From Sulfurimonas sp. (GTDB lineage: Bacteria > Campylobacterota > Campylobacteria > Campylobacterales > Sulfurimonadaceae), in assembly GCF_029027405.1 (NCBI RefSeq), contig NZ_CP093396.1, forward strand, positions 2,429,497 through 2,493,496: a stretch of DNA of 64,000 nt, in the 5' to 3' direction. The translations under genes were made by a program, and so were the position numbers. Under the pieces are notes generated by a model, which did no database searches, was not told the origin of the DNA, and saw only the letters and a list, made by a program, of their open reading frames with translations. Positions 9,872-19,638 of the stretch are shown in pieces (position 1 is the first letter of the stretch; every line of letters starts with the position of its first letter).

Positions 9872-10489
9872 TTAATAAGCTAGAGGTGTTTTTTTAACAC
9901 GCTCATCTTCATGTGGTGTAATTGCACCAAAACCTTCAAACTCTTGTTGAGTACCCGCTGTCATTACATCAAGTGGTGTTAGCATATCTGCAAAATCCAC
10001 ATAATGTTCTCTTTGATCACTTGCATTTTCGTATCTACCACCATGAGTAATAGCTAACTCTGGACAAACTTCTGCACAATATCCACAAAAGATACAACGC
10101 CCTAAGTTTATAGTGTAGTCAGTCACTTCTTTACGAGAGTTTTTATCTATCTTTGTATCTATTTTAATACAGTTTGATATACAAATTTTTTCACAAAGTC
10201 CACAACCAATACATCTTTCAGCATCTGACTCCCATAATCTTTTCATTTCATGGATAGCTCTATATCTTGGACCGATTGGCATCTGTTCTTGGGGGTAACT
10301 AATTGTATGTTTTTTAAACCATATTAGCTCTCTCATAACAACACCAAGACCAACAAAAAGTTCAAGTCTAAAACTTCTTTTTATAACTCGCTTAAATTTT
10401 TCCCAAGGTTCTGTTGGGTAATCCTCAATATCTACCATAAAGTATTCGTTAGAAATTTCTCTATTGTTAAATTGTTCGTTTTTCATCAT
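9872..10489 (-). CDS. nuoI: NADH-quinone oxidoreductase (complex I) subunit I, two [4Fe-4S] clusters
   Basis: A 205-residue ferredoxin-like subunit of the peripheral arm. Two complete CxxCxxCxxxC sets are visible: CIGCGLCEKIC near residues 92-102 and CIFCGYCAEVCP about 40 residues later. They hold clusters N6a and N6b, which pass electrons to N2 in NuoB. A hydrophobic stretch near residue 50 contacts the membrane arm. The gene is six bases from nuoH. Confidence 0.96.
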   Translation of the reverse strand: MMKNEQFNNREISNEYFMVDIEDYPTEPWEKFKRVIKRSFRLELFVGLGVVMRELIWFKKHTISYPQEQMPIGPRYRAIHEMKRLWESDAERCIGCGLCEKICISNCIKIDTKIDKNSRKEVTDYTINLGRCIFCGYCAEVCPELAITHGGRYENASDQREHYVDFADMLTPLDVMTAGTQQEFEGFGAITPHEDERVKKTPLAY

Positions 10490-10495
10490 TACCCC

Positions 10496-11482
10496 TTACA
10501 TCAATACTATTGCAGTTACTAAAATGTTTAGTACCGCTATTGGCATTAATACTTTCCAGCATAACCACATTAATTGGTCTGGTCTTACATCTGGCCATGC
10601 AGCTCTTGTCCATAAAAAGAAAAAGAAGAAAAATGACATTTTTCCAAGTAATCCTAATGCACCAAACAAGCTACCATCTCCATATCCACCTAAAAATAAT
10701 AAAGGTATTACAAAAGATATAAAGAACATATTTGCATACTCACCGATAAAAAATAGTCCCCATCTCATTCCAGAATACTCAGTACCAAAACCATCGATAA
10801 TTTCATGGTCATTAGCAATAAGGTGGAATGGTGTACGACCAGTCTCAGCAAAAGCAGCTATCCAAAACAATATAAAAGCAACAGGTTGTGTCCAAATAAT
10901 CCAATCTGTAATTCCACCTGCTTGATACTCATTAAAATCAATAAGTGAAAGTGAACCAACAAGCATAATTGGTGCAAGAATTGAAAGACCTGTAACTACC
11001 TCATAAGAGATAAATACAGCCGCACCACGAGCAGCAGAAAGTAATGCAAACTTATTCGCAGAAGCCATACCACCAAGAAGTGGACCGTAAAGACCAACTC
11101 CCATAATTCCTAAAATATATAATATACCAATATTTATATCTGCAACTATTGGATGTACTTCGTAACCAAAAATTGTAAATGATGGTAAAAATGGGATTGC
11201 AGCAGCTGCCATAAATGCAGTAGCAGCTGTAATAACTGGTGCTATCTTAAAGATAGGCGCTACTACATTTGTCGGGATAATATCCTCTTTTGTAAAAAGT
11301 TTTACCCCATCTGCTGCAACTTGAAGAAGTCCATAAGGACCAACATTCATTGGTCCAAGACGCCGTTGCATAAATGCAAGAATCTTACGCTCAAAGTAAG
11401 TTCCTATACCTGCAAGTGCAGAAAAGACAAGTAAAACTACAACGATTTTTATAACCGTTTCAATTAAATATGCTGTTTCCAT
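10496..11482 (-). CDS. nuoH: NADH-quinone oxidoreductase (complex I) subunit H
   Basis: A 328-residue membrane subunit that lines the quinone-binding cavity. Family blocks include ERKILAFMQRRLGPMNVGPYG, GLLQVAADGVKLFTKED and AETGRTPFHLIANDHEIIDG. The length is normal. It lies three bases downstream of the second nuoG and upstream of nuoI, in the usual G-H-I order. Confidence 0.96.
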   Translation of the reverse strand: METAYLIETVIKIVVVLLVFSALAGIGTYFERKILAFMQRRLGPMNVGPYGLLQVAADGVKLFTKEDIIPTNVVAPIFKIAPVITAATAFMAAAAIPFLPSFTIFGYEVHPIVADINIGILYILGIMGVGLYGPLLGGMASANKFALLSAARGAAVFISYEVVTGLSILAPIMLVGSLSLIDFNEYQAGGITDWIIWTQPVAFILFWIAAFAETGRTPFHLIANDHEIIDGFGTEYSGMRWGLFFIGEYANMFFISFVIPLLFLGGYGDGSLFGALGLLGKMSFFFFFFLWTRAAWPDVRPDQLMWLCWKVLMPIAVLNILVTAIVLM

Positions 11483-11485
11483 ATA

Positions 11486-13975
11486 TTACACCTTTTGTAT
11501 CGAAGCTGATGCAAAGCGATAACCGCTAAACAATGCCTCTGAATTTAGTTTAGAATCAAATGTTGGTAGTATTGCAATACTACCAGCTATTTTATTATCA
11601 CTAATAATATTAAGAATAATTTTAGAATTATCATTTTCAACTCTTACACTATCCCCTTCACAGAATTCTGAATTTTCCAAAAACTCTTCACTCATATAAA
11701 GACCCGCAACTTCATCAAGATTTGTAGTCTTATTTGTAAAATCAGTAAATTGTCTCACAGGATTTGCTAGATAGATAATAGTACCTTCTAGTTTTTCATC
11801 ATTTAATTTTTCTACATTTTGACTTGTACTTTTGTTAACTTTTACATTTTCTAAAACATAACCTCTAACTTCTGTGCCATCATTTTCATAATGATTAGGA
11901 AGATTATCAAAAGTTTGAGTTTTAAAACCAACACTTGTTGGAAGAGATTGTGTATACTCAATTACATTTTTTACGTTCATTCCAAGTGCATTTGCTATAT
12001 CATTTAATTCATACCCATTATACTCAAGTGCTGCATTTGTTGGATTTACTCTTTTGTTGATTGATGTAAGAGTTCCTTCTTGTTGATTGATGGCTGGCAT
12101 ATCTAAATCGCCATCACCCAATGCCGATAATGTGAAATCAGCTTTTGTATTGTAACCGATACTGTATTCTCCCGCTTCCTCATCAAGTTCACAAATAAGA
12201 GCAACACCTAGAGAGTTAGTTAATGGAGGTATAATTGTTAAAGCTATATCACTACATTTTTCAACAAGAGCAACTAGTCTTGCAAGATTTTTAGAGTTTG
12301 GATGATTATATAAATCTGGTCCAACTATCATAGCAAACGAGTCTTTTTTCTTTAAATTTTTCTCTAAAGCTTCCATAAAATTATCACTTGCACCTAAAAG
12401 TGTTAAAAGAGAATTGTCATCAACAACAACTTCTTTAGAAACTTTTTTAGGAACCATTTTAGTTTTTTCTACTTCAACTTCTTCCTCTTCCCCTGTTTCT
12501 TTATTGACTTTCATCTCTTTAACAATCTCAACTACTTTTTCTTTTATAGTTTCTTCAACTGTTATAGTTTTTTCAGAATGAAACGATGCTAAATACTCAA
12601 CCACTTTCGCAGGTAGTTTTTCTTTATCTCCAAATAAGTCTAGAATTAAATAAAGGACTACTTCTTCTTGAAGTGGAGCATGAGTGACAGTCATTATACT
12701 TTTACCAAGACCTTCGATGATAGGGTCTTTTACAGGATGAAAATATAAACCAGCACCTTTATTAACTGTCATAGAATTATTTAGTGCATATCTGGCATTT
12801 GGATTATCACTCTTAAGAGCTGATCCAACAGATATAACAAAGTTAGACTTATGAGTAGACTTTAAGTCACTTCCCCAAAGTTTTGTTCCACTAATTTCAC
12901 TATAATTTTTCATAAATGTAGCAAAAGATTTTGCTTCATTATTTATAAGTTTATAACCATGCTTCTCTTTTAGAGTTTGCAGTATGTATGCTTCTTCATT
13001 TGTAATAGTTGAAGTAAACTTTATAGTATCTGCTTTTTTGAAAGCTTCAAGAGCAGATGTAAATGCTTTTTCATCTTTAGTAACATTTGTGTTTTCATAA
13101 TCAAAACCATATCTACCAGCACCGCAAAGTGACACATAATTCCATTCATTCATCACACGATAAATTTTCTTCTCAGGGTTATCTATGCTTGTATGCTTAA
13201 CATCATAAGTTATTTGACAACCAGCAGAGCAGTGACCACAGGTTGCTGGAATTTGTTCTAACTCCCAAGCATTTGATTTATATACAAACTGGGTATCTAC
13301 TAATGCTCCAACAGGACAAACAGATGCACACTCTCCACAAGAAGTACAATCAAGAACATCAGTTCCATTTGTTAAACCAATAAGAGATTTATTTAGTTTG
13401 TTCCACATTGCGTAAGCATCTTTTGGCATCTCATCTTTATACTCAGCCTCAAGAGCATCTGCTCCTCTTGGAATTGTTTTAAGAGAGTTGTCACCAATCA
13501 TATCTTTACATACAGTTGAACATCTTTCACAAACGATACAAAGACCAGAGTTATACTGAATATGTCCCCAATCATGAGTAGTTCTAGCCACATCTTTAAC
13601 TGCAAAGTGTTGAGCATCTACTCCCATATCTAGAGTGTAGTTTTGTAGTTCACACTCACCAGACTGATCACAAACACCACATTCAAGAGGATGATTTACA
13701 TCATAAACTTCCATTATGGCGCGTCGTTCTTGCTCTATATTTTCTGTTGATGTCGTGATATTCATACCATCTTTTGATTTTGCATTACAAGCATAAGCTT
13801 GTTTTCCATCAACTTCAACTAAACATAATCTACATGCAAGAGTTGGACTACATCTCGAGAGATAACAAATTGCAGGAATATATATATCATTTGCACGAGC
13901 AGCATTTAATATAAGCTCTCCCTCTGAAGTTTGAACCTCTTTGTTATCAATTGTAATTGTTATATTGTTACTCAT
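11486..13975 (-). CDS. nuoG: NADH-quinone oxidoreductase subunit G, second tandem copy
   Basis: An 829-residue iron-sulfur subunit of the peripheral arm. The N terminus carries a [2Fe-2S] ferredoxin domain (CYLSRCSPTLACRLC), the His-Cys cluster region (HPLECGVCDQSGECE), two [4Fe-4S] sets (CIVCERCSTVC and CTSCGECASVCP) and a fourth set (CGHCSAGC plus a later Cys) like the extra N7 cluster. The rest is a molybdopterin-oxidoreductase-like scaffold. A strongly charged Glu/Lys/Val-rich stretch at about residues 467-517 is an insertion not seen in the neighbouring copy. It starts with ATG after GAGGT and overlaps the first nuoG by eight bases. Confidence 0.93.
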   Translation of the reverse strand: MSNNITITIDNKEVQTSEGELILNAARANDIYIPAICYLSRCSPTLACRLCLVEVDGKQAYACNAKSKDGMNITTSTENIEQERRAIMEVYDVNHPLECGVCDQSGECELQNYTLDMGVDAQHFAVKDVARTTHDWGHIQYNSGLCIVCERCSTVCKDMIGDNSLKTIPRGADALEAEYKDEMPKDAYAMWNKLNKSLIGLTNGTDVLDCTSCGECASVCPVGALVDTQFVYKSNAWELEQIPATCGHCSAGCQITYDVKHTSIDNPEKKIYRVMNEWNYVSLCGAGRYGFDYENTNVTKDEKAFTSALEAFKKADTIKFTSTITNEEAYILQTLKEKHGYKLINNEAKSFATFMKNYSEISGTKLWGSDLKSTHKSNFVISVGSALKSDNPNARYALNNSMTVNKGAGLYFHPVKDPIIEGLGKSIMTVTHAPLQEEVVLYLILDLFGDKEKLPAKVVEYLASFHSEKTITVEETIKEKVVEIVKEMKVNKETGEEEEVEVEKTKMVPKKVSKEVVVDDNSLLTLLGASDNFMEALEKNLKKKDSFAMIVGPDLYNHPNSKNLARLVALVEKCSDIALTIIPPLTNSLGVALICELDEEAGEYSIGYNTKADFTLSALGDGDLDMPAINQQEGTLTSINKRVNPTNAALEYNGYELNDIANALGMNVKNVIEYTQSLPTSVGFKTQTFDNLPNHYENDGTEVRGYVLENVKVNKSTSQNVEKLNDEKLEGTIIYLANPVRQFTDFTNKTTNLDEVAGLYMSEEFLENSEFCEGDSVRVENDNSKIILNIISDNKIAGSIAILPTFDSKLNSEALFSGYRFASASIQKV

Positions 13976-16157
13976 TTATAACCTCTATTTTAACTTGATT
14001 GTATCTATAATTTGAAGTTTTCGAATCCATGCTAAAAATTGGATTGTAAGCAATAGTGCCTTTCATATACTTATCCACTTTAAAGCGTCTAACGAACTCA
14101 ACTCCATCAATGCTAAACTTCACATTATCTCCTGATTTGATTTTTGAACAAAGTGCAAACTGTTTCGAACCAAGAAGGTCTTCTTTTTCAATAATTTGCT
14201 TACAATTTTTTGTAAACTCACTAAACTGGTCTAATGGATTTCTAGCATAAACTACACTTCCGTTAAACTCACCTAACTCTTCAACTTCTTCTATTTTTGG
14301 CTTTTTTCTATTTGTTTTTGGCTCAATTTTATAACCTCTATATGCTGTACCACTATTATCATAATAGTTATCAAGATTATCAAACTCAATCTCTTTAAAG
14401 CCAAGTTTTGAAGTATAATCGATAATATTTTGAGTTTTTACGCCAAGGGCAGATGCTATGTCGTTTAACTCATATCCATTATAAAATGCACCAGCATTTA
14501 AAATAACTAAATCTTTATCAATATTTACAAAGGTACCTTCTTGCTGATTTAAAGCAGGCATATCTAAATCTCCATCACCTTTTGCTTTTAAAGAAAAATC
14601 TGCTTTCACATTATAACCTAGAGTAGAACCATTTTCTTTTTTGTCTAAATCACAAATCAGACTAACACCTAAAGTATTTGTAACAGGAGGAATTACCATA
14701 ATTTTAAAAGCAGTATTTTTTTGGATATATGCTGCTATTAATGCTATGTTTTTTGCTCTTGGATGATTTATAATATCTTCACCTATAATAAGGATAGGAT
14801 TATTTTTTCTTGCATAATTGCTTTTTAAAGTATCTAATTCTTCTTCAGAAATATTACTTTCTCCGCTAAGATACCCAATATCAAGAGAATCAAAAAACTC
14901 TTCTTGAGTTGACTTATCTTCTACAAAAACATCAGCTATCATTGCTAAAGCCGCTTCTTCACTTCCCACTTCATTCTTAATGAAAAGTGAAACCATATTT
15001 GCAACATCTTTTTCTTCAACAGGATGAATAGAAGATATATAAGCCTTGTTATTTCCAACTGCTTGAGATAATGCAAATTTTAAGATAGGGTTATCACTTT
15101 GAAGTGAACTTCCAACACTTATAACAAAATCACTTTTCTTTAAATCATCAAGAGTTGCATTATAAAGAGAAGTATTTGCCATGTCTGCAAAACTACTCAT
15201 AAACTCTTGAAAGCTTCTAGCTTCTTCATTAACAAGATTAAACCCAAGTTTTTTCTTCAAAAGGTTTAGTAAATATGCTTCTTCATTCGTAATATTTGAA
15301 GTAAACTCTACATTTTTAGCATTTGAAAAAGCCTCAACCGCTTTGTTAAATGCTATATTGTCTTTTGATTCAACTCTGTTTTCATAATCAAATCCAAATC
15401 TTCCCGCTCCACACAGAGCTGTAAAATCTGCCTCGTTTGTAACTCTTTTGATATCTCCATCCTTTGATTCATAATATAATGAACAAGCACTTGAACAGTG
15501 CGAACAACTTGAAGGGATTTTATCTAATTCCCAAGCATTTGATGTGTATTTGAAATTAGTAGATGCCATAGCCCCAACAGGGCAAACAGAGACACACTCT
15601 CCACACTCGATACAATTTGCCATATTTATCTCTATGCGAGATTTATAACCACCTGCTAAAATGTAAAGAGCTTCAACTCCTACAATTTCATTACAGGTAG
15701 AAGTACATTTTTCACATAAGATACAAAGAGCAGGGTCGTAAGTATGAACTCCCCATTTCTTCTTTTTTCTAGCTATGTCACGAACTCCAAAATCCTGAAC
15801 GCCTATATCAAACTCTAAAGTTTTGTTTTGTAAATCACACTCTCCACTTTTATCGCATACGCCACACTGTAAAGGATGGTTTACATTATAAAGTTTCATA
15901 ATGTTTTGTCTTTCTTTATACAAAGCATCTGAATCTGTTGTAAATTCCGAACCTTCAGTCGGATTAGTATTACAGCTTAATATAAATCCATCTACATTTT
16001 TTGCCTCAACAACACACATTCTACAAGATGCATTAGGAGTTGTTTTAGTAAGATAACACATGGTAGGGATATATATATCTTCACGACGCGCAACTTGAAG
16101 TATGCTTTCTCCTTGTTTAGCCACAACAGAATTGCCATTGATTTTAAAATTTATCAT
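13968..16157 (-). CDS. nuoG: NADH-quinone oxidoreductase subunit G, first tandem copy
   Basis: A 729-residue paralogue of the next gene. It has the same layout: [2Fe-2S] domain (CYLTKTTPNASCRMC), HPLQCGVCDKSGECD, CILCEKCTSTC, CIECGECVSVCP and CSHCSSAC. The C-terminal half contains the shared block DGDLDMPALNQQEGTFVNI. The frame extends nine codons further upstream, but the ATG at 16157 (MINFKING) overlaps the preceding stop as ATGA and aligns with the start of the family, so it is the likely start. Two nuoG copies in series imply either two subunits in one complex or alternative complexes; the sequence does not decide. Confidence 0.9.
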   Translation of the reverse strand: MINFKINGNSVVAKQGESILQVARREDIYIPTMCYLTKTTPNASCRMCVVEAKNVDGFILSCNTNPTEGSEFTTDSDALYKERQNIMKLYNVNHPLQCGVCDKSGECDLQNKTLEFDIGVQDFGVRDIARKKKKWGVHTYDPALCILCEKCTSTCNEIVGVEALYILAGGYKSRIEINMANCIECGECVSVCPVGAMASTNFKYTSNAWELDKIPSSCSHCSSACSLYYESKDGDIKRVTNEADFTALCGAGRFGFDYENRVESKDNIAFNKAVEAFSNAKNVEFTSNITNEEAYLLNLLKKKLGFNLVNEEARSFQEFMSSFADMANTSLYNATLDDLKKSDFVISVGSSLQSDNPILKFALSQAVGNNKAYISSIHPVEEKDVANMVSLFIKNEVGSEEAALAMIADVFVEDKSTQEEFFDSLDIGYLSGESNISEEELDTLKSNYARKNNPILIIGEDIINHPRAKNIALIAAYIQKNTAFKIMVIPPVTNTLGVSLICDLDKKENGSTLGYNVKADFSLKAKGDGDLDMPALNQQEGTFVNIDKDLVILNAGAFYNGYELNDIASALGVKTQNIIDYTSKLGFKEIEFDNLDNYYDNSGTAYRGYKIEPKTNRKKPKIEEVEELGEFNGSVVYARNPLDQFSEFTKNCKQIIEKEDLLGSKQFALCSKIKSGDNVKFSIDGVEFVRRFKVDKYMKGTIAYNPIFSMDSKTSNYRYNQVKIEVINE

Positions 16158-18151
16158 GTTGCAACCATTGCTATGTAATAACATCTCATACAGCGATTTG
16201 CTTCCGTTATAGCTTGTTCTTGAGTGAAACCAAAATTGACTTCTTTGTTATTGTCTTTTCTATTATCAACATCTAAAACTTCACTCTTTTGTCTAGGAAT
16301 ACCTGGTAACCAACCTGTAATTTTTTCATCTTTATCATAAACGCGTAGACTTCTTAAATGGTCTTCCATAATCTCATCATCATTTAGACTTATTTCTCCA
16401 CTTTGAAGATATCGAAGCATTACTGATGTTCCACGCTTTGCTTGACCAACGGCGTTAACAATTGTCATAGGACCATATTCACAATCTCCACTAGCAAAAA
16501 CACCTTTGCGAGTTGTCATATAGTCTTTTCCATTTGTCTTAATAGTTCCCCATGAGGTCATACCTATTTCCCATTCTGGAGGAAGTAATTCTAAATCTGC
16601 TGATTGAGAAACTGCTGGAATTATAAAGTCTGTTTCAATACTATAAGAAGCACCTTCAACTTTTACAAGTTGTGCGCGACCACCATTTGGGTCTGGCACT
16701 AACTCATATTTATCAACATCAAGTGATTTTAAGATATTATTTTCATCATTCATTTTATTTACTGCTGAATGAAAAAGAAATTCCACTCCTTCTTCAACAG
16801 CTTCATGATACTCTTCATAGGTTGTATTTTTTATAATTGTCTTTTCATCACGACGATAAATCATATAAACTTTTTTAGCATTAGCACGAATGGCACAACG
16901 AACAACATCCATCGATGTGAAACCCCCACCAACACACACAACAGTTTTACCTGTTAAATCAACTGCTTCTCCGATGCCATATTTATCCCAAAGATTAACT
17001 TGGTCAAGCATCTCTATAGCTGACCAATAACCTTCAACATCTTCTTTCTCATTATCACAACGAACTTTTTTACTTATTCTTGTTCCTGTTGCAACCATAA
17101 TAGCGTCATATTCTGTTTCAAATCTTCTCATATCATCTGCTGTGACTTTAGAGTTAAGTATAAAATTAACACCCATATCTCTAACACACTCTATATCTTG
17201 GTTATATTTATCTATTGGCATTCTGTACTCTGGAACACCTACTGCAACTTCTCCCCCAAGGACAGGAAGTTCTTCATAAACATCAACTTCCACTCCCTGG
17301 GCAGCAAGATAGTAAGCAGTAGTTAAACCAGCAGGACCAGAGCCTATAACAGAAACTTTTTTGCCCATAGGCTTTTTCTTTTTCTCCATTGGATGATAAA
17401 AACCAAGACCATGATCGCTCTCCCAATCAGCACCTAATCGTTTAAGTTCCATAATAGATATAGGCTCATCAAGATTGGTTCGACGACAAGCATCTTCACA
17501 AGGGTGAGGACAAACACGACCACAAACATGAGCAAGAGGCATGGTTTTACGAGTAGCAGCTAAAGAGTCATAAAATCGTAAATCTCTTACACCTTCTATA
17601 TATGCTGGAATATCTACATGAGATGGACACATATCAGTACATGGAGCAGTTATTTTAGCTATATAACTAACTTCTTGGGTGTAATGTTTAGATGCTTTTT
17701 GATTATTGATGCAATCCATAAACTCATCTTCAAAATGTGTCATTAAATCAATAATTGGATTTGGAACAGTCTTTCCAATCTCACATTTTGAAGTAAGTTG
17801 CATAGACTTACCAATCTCTTTTAAATGCTCCATATCAGCAATAGAGCCTTCTCCACGAGCAATCTTATCGAGTTGGTCATAAAGAATTCTTCCGCCCCAT
17901 CTTCCAGGTGCGCATCTTCCACAAGCTTCTGAATACTCTTGATACTGAGCAGCATACTCCATAGCTAAACGAATAACATCTACATCTTCTTTAAATAATG
18001 CAACACCATCCCAACCTATAAAGGCTTTAGAATCACGGTGGTCATCGTATATTGCTGGTAGATTATATGCTGATTCTTTCCACTCTTCTTGAGGTTTACC
18101 AATATTGTTTATCAGCTCCCCTTTCCAAGTAGAAAAATATACTTTACTCAA
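16154..18151 (-). CDS. NuoF-like cluster domain fused to a GltD-type FAD/NAD(P) oxidoreductase
   Basis: A 665-residue protein in the place of nuoF. Residues 75-135 resemble the NuoF cluster domain: C77 and C80, then G83 where NuoF has its third cysteine, and C123. Residues 165-230 match the double-cluster N-terminal domain of glutamate synthase small subunits (C171, C175, C210, C214, C218, C222). A FAD-binding GxGxxG lies at 270-275 and a second dinucleotide fold at 405-412 (VCVGGGFTS). The C terminus has a CMRC pair. The NuoF Rossmann/FMN domain is absent. It probably feeds electrons from a reduced carrier or NAD(P)H into the complex; the donor cannot be read from sequence. Confidence 0.82.
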   Translation of the reverse strand: MSKVYFSTWKGELINNIGKPQEEWKESAYNLPAIYDDHRDSKAFIGWDGVALFKEDVDVIRLAMEYAAQYQEYSEACGRCAPGRWGGRILYDQLDKIARGEGSIADMEHLKEIGKSMQLTSKCEIGKTVPNPIIDLMTHFEDEFMDCINNQKASKHYTQEVSYIAKITAPCTDMCPSHVDIPAYIEGVRDLRFYDSLAATRKTMPLAHVCGRVCPHPCEDACRRTNLDEPISIMELKRLGADWESDHGLGFYHPMEKKKKPMGKKVSVIGSGPAGLTTAYYLAAQGVEVDVYEELPVLGGEVAVGVPEYRMPIDKYNQDIECVRDMGVNFILNSKVTADDMRRFETEYDAIMVATGTRISKKVRCDNEKEDVEGYWSAIEMLDQVNLWDKYGIGEAVDLTGKTVVCVGGGFTSMDVVRCAIRANAKKVYMIYRRDEKTIIKNTTYEEYHEAVEEGVEFLFHSAVNKMNDENNILKSLDVDKYELVPDPNGGRAQLVKVEGASYSIETDFIIPAVSQSADLELLPPEWEIGMTSWGTIKTNGKDYMTTRKGVFASGDCEYGPMTIVNAVGQAKRGTSVMLRYLQSGEISLNDDEIMEDHLRSLRVYDKDEKITGWLPGIPRQKSEVLDVDNRKDNNKEVNFGFTQEQAITEANRCMRCYYIAMVAT

Positions 18152-18160
18152 AATAAATTC

Positions 18161-18385
18161 CTAGCCTTTTTTCACTACGATAGTCCAATCGACTTCGTTA
18201 AACTTTAAAGAGTTCATAAGCTCATAGCCACACTCTTTTACAAGATCAGCAGACTTTTGAATAGGTGTAAAGTTACCTATTTCAAACAAAAAGATTGCAA
18301 CTTCACCCTCTTTATGTTGGGCTAAAAGTTCTTTCATACGAGGTTCAAACTCTTTTTTTAAATGTCTTAAATCATATCTTTTCAT
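18161..18385 (-). CDS. Short NuoE-like protein of the epsilonproteobacterial complex I cluster
   Basis: A 74-residue soluble protein in the position of nuoE. It lacks the four cysteines that hold the [2Fe-2S] cluster of normal NuoE; the only cysteine is in VKECGYELM. Small proteins of this kind sit at this point of the nuo operon in Campylobacter (the Cj1575c type), and I infer the same family here. Its start overlaps the nuoD stop by one base and it precedes the NuoF/GltD-like fusion by nine bases. It is probably an adaptor for the unusual electron-input module; no activity is evident. Confidence 0.75.
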   Translation of the reverse strand: MKRYDLRHLKKEFEPRMKELLAQHKEGEVAIFLFEIGNFTPIQKSADLVKECGYELMNSLKFNEVDWTIVVKKG

Positions 18386-19626
18386 TATCGATCAACCTCT
18401 CCAAAAACTATGTTTGTTGTACCAATAATAGAAACAACATCTGGAATATAGTGACCTGGTAAAAGGTCAGTTAAAATACCTGTATGCCAAAAAGATGGAG
18501 CACGAAGTTTTAGTCTATAAGGATAAGGTCCGCCTTGAGAATTTATAAAGAAGCCAAGCTCACCTTTTGGTGATTCAGTTGCTACATATACTTCTCCAAC
18601 TGGAGGACGCATACCTTGTGTTACTAAAACGAAATGTTGCATCAAAGAGTAGTTTTGAGTCATAATATCCATCTTAGATGCTGATATATATTTTGGAGAA
18701 TGAGCCATTAATTCAGTTTGTCCATCTTCAACACACTTAGCATACATATCCATACATTGGTAAAGAATCTTAGCAGTTTCACGCATCTCTTCCATATAAA
18801 TACGATATCTTGCAAAGTTATCGCCTTTGTCAGACCAAGGAACATTAAATTCTACTTCATCATACAACTCATAAGGCTCTTCTTTACGAATATCCCAAGG
18901 AGTTCCAGATGCTCTAAGCATTGGACCTGTACAACCCCATGAGTGTGACATCTCTTTAGAAATAACTCCAACATCTTCCATTCTCATAAGCCAAATACGG
19001 TTAGTGTCAAGAAGGTCTTCATAATCTTTAATATTTTGAGGAAGTTCATCTAAAAAAGTCTTTAGTTGAGAGATAAATGTATCTTGAATATCTAAAGGAA
19101 CTCCACCTATGCGGATTGCCGAATGAGTAAGTCTAGCTCCACAATATCCCTCGATTATATCCATCAAATATTCTCTTTCACGAAATGCGAAAAGGAAGAC
19201 TGTCATAGCTCCAATATCAAGTGCGGTTGTCGCCAACCAGAATAAGTGACTCATCAAACGATTTATCTCTAAAAGCATCATTCTGATAACTTTTGCACGA
19301 CGAGGAACTTCTAAACCAATTAATTTTTCAACAGCTAGTGCAAAACCATAGTTATTTGAAGAAGAAGCGATATAGTCCATTCTGTCTGTTGTTGGCATGA
19401 ACTCGTTATATATCATGTTCTCAGCCATTTTTTCCATTCCACGATGAAGGTATCCAACATCTGGATGAGCTTTTACGATTTGTTCTTGTTGTAAATGAAG
19501 CATTAAGCGTAATTGACCGTGAGCAGATGGATGCTGAGGACCAAAGTTTAAGATAAGTTCATTATCATCTCTATCAAAAGTAATATTCTCAAAAAACGGT
19601 GTTAATCTATTTTTTATTTGTGCCAT
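18385..19626 (-). CDS. nuoD: NADH-quinone oxidoreductase (complex I) subunit D
   Basis: A 413-residue subunit descended from the large subunit of NiFe hydrogenases; with NuoB and NuoH it forms the quinone site. Visible hallmarks are [15 protein letters not shown] near the N terminus, with the histidine that contacts quinone, and [14 protein letters not shown]. NuoC and NuoD are separate genes here, 12 bases apart, unlike the fused form of E. coli. Confidence 0.96.
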   Translation of the reverse strand: MAQIKNRLTPFFENITFDRDDNELILNFGPQHPSAHGQLRLMLHLQQEQIVKAHPDVGYLHRGMEKMAENMIYNEFMPTTDRMDYIASSSNNYGFALAVEKLIGLEVPRRAKVIRMMLLEINRLMSHLFWLATTALDIGAMTVFLFAFREREYLMDIIEGYCGARLTHSAIRIGGVPLDIQDTFISQLKTFLDELPQNIKDYEDLLDTNRIWLMRMEDVGVISKEMSHSWGCTGPMLRASGTPWDIRKEEPYELYDEVEFNVPWSDKGDNFARYRIYMEEMRETAKILYQCMDMYAKCVEDGQTELMAHSPKYISASKMDIMTQNYSLMQHFVLVTQGMRPPVGEVYVATESPKGELGFFINSQGGPYPYRLKLRAPSFWHTGILTDLLPGHYIPDVVSIIGTTNIVFGEVDR

Positions 19627-19638
19627 ATTTTCGCCACC

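Noticed and set aside
6835..10925. Several plus-strand open frames opposite nuo genes
   Set aside because: They mirror the strongly recognised membrane subunits and show no protein features of their own.
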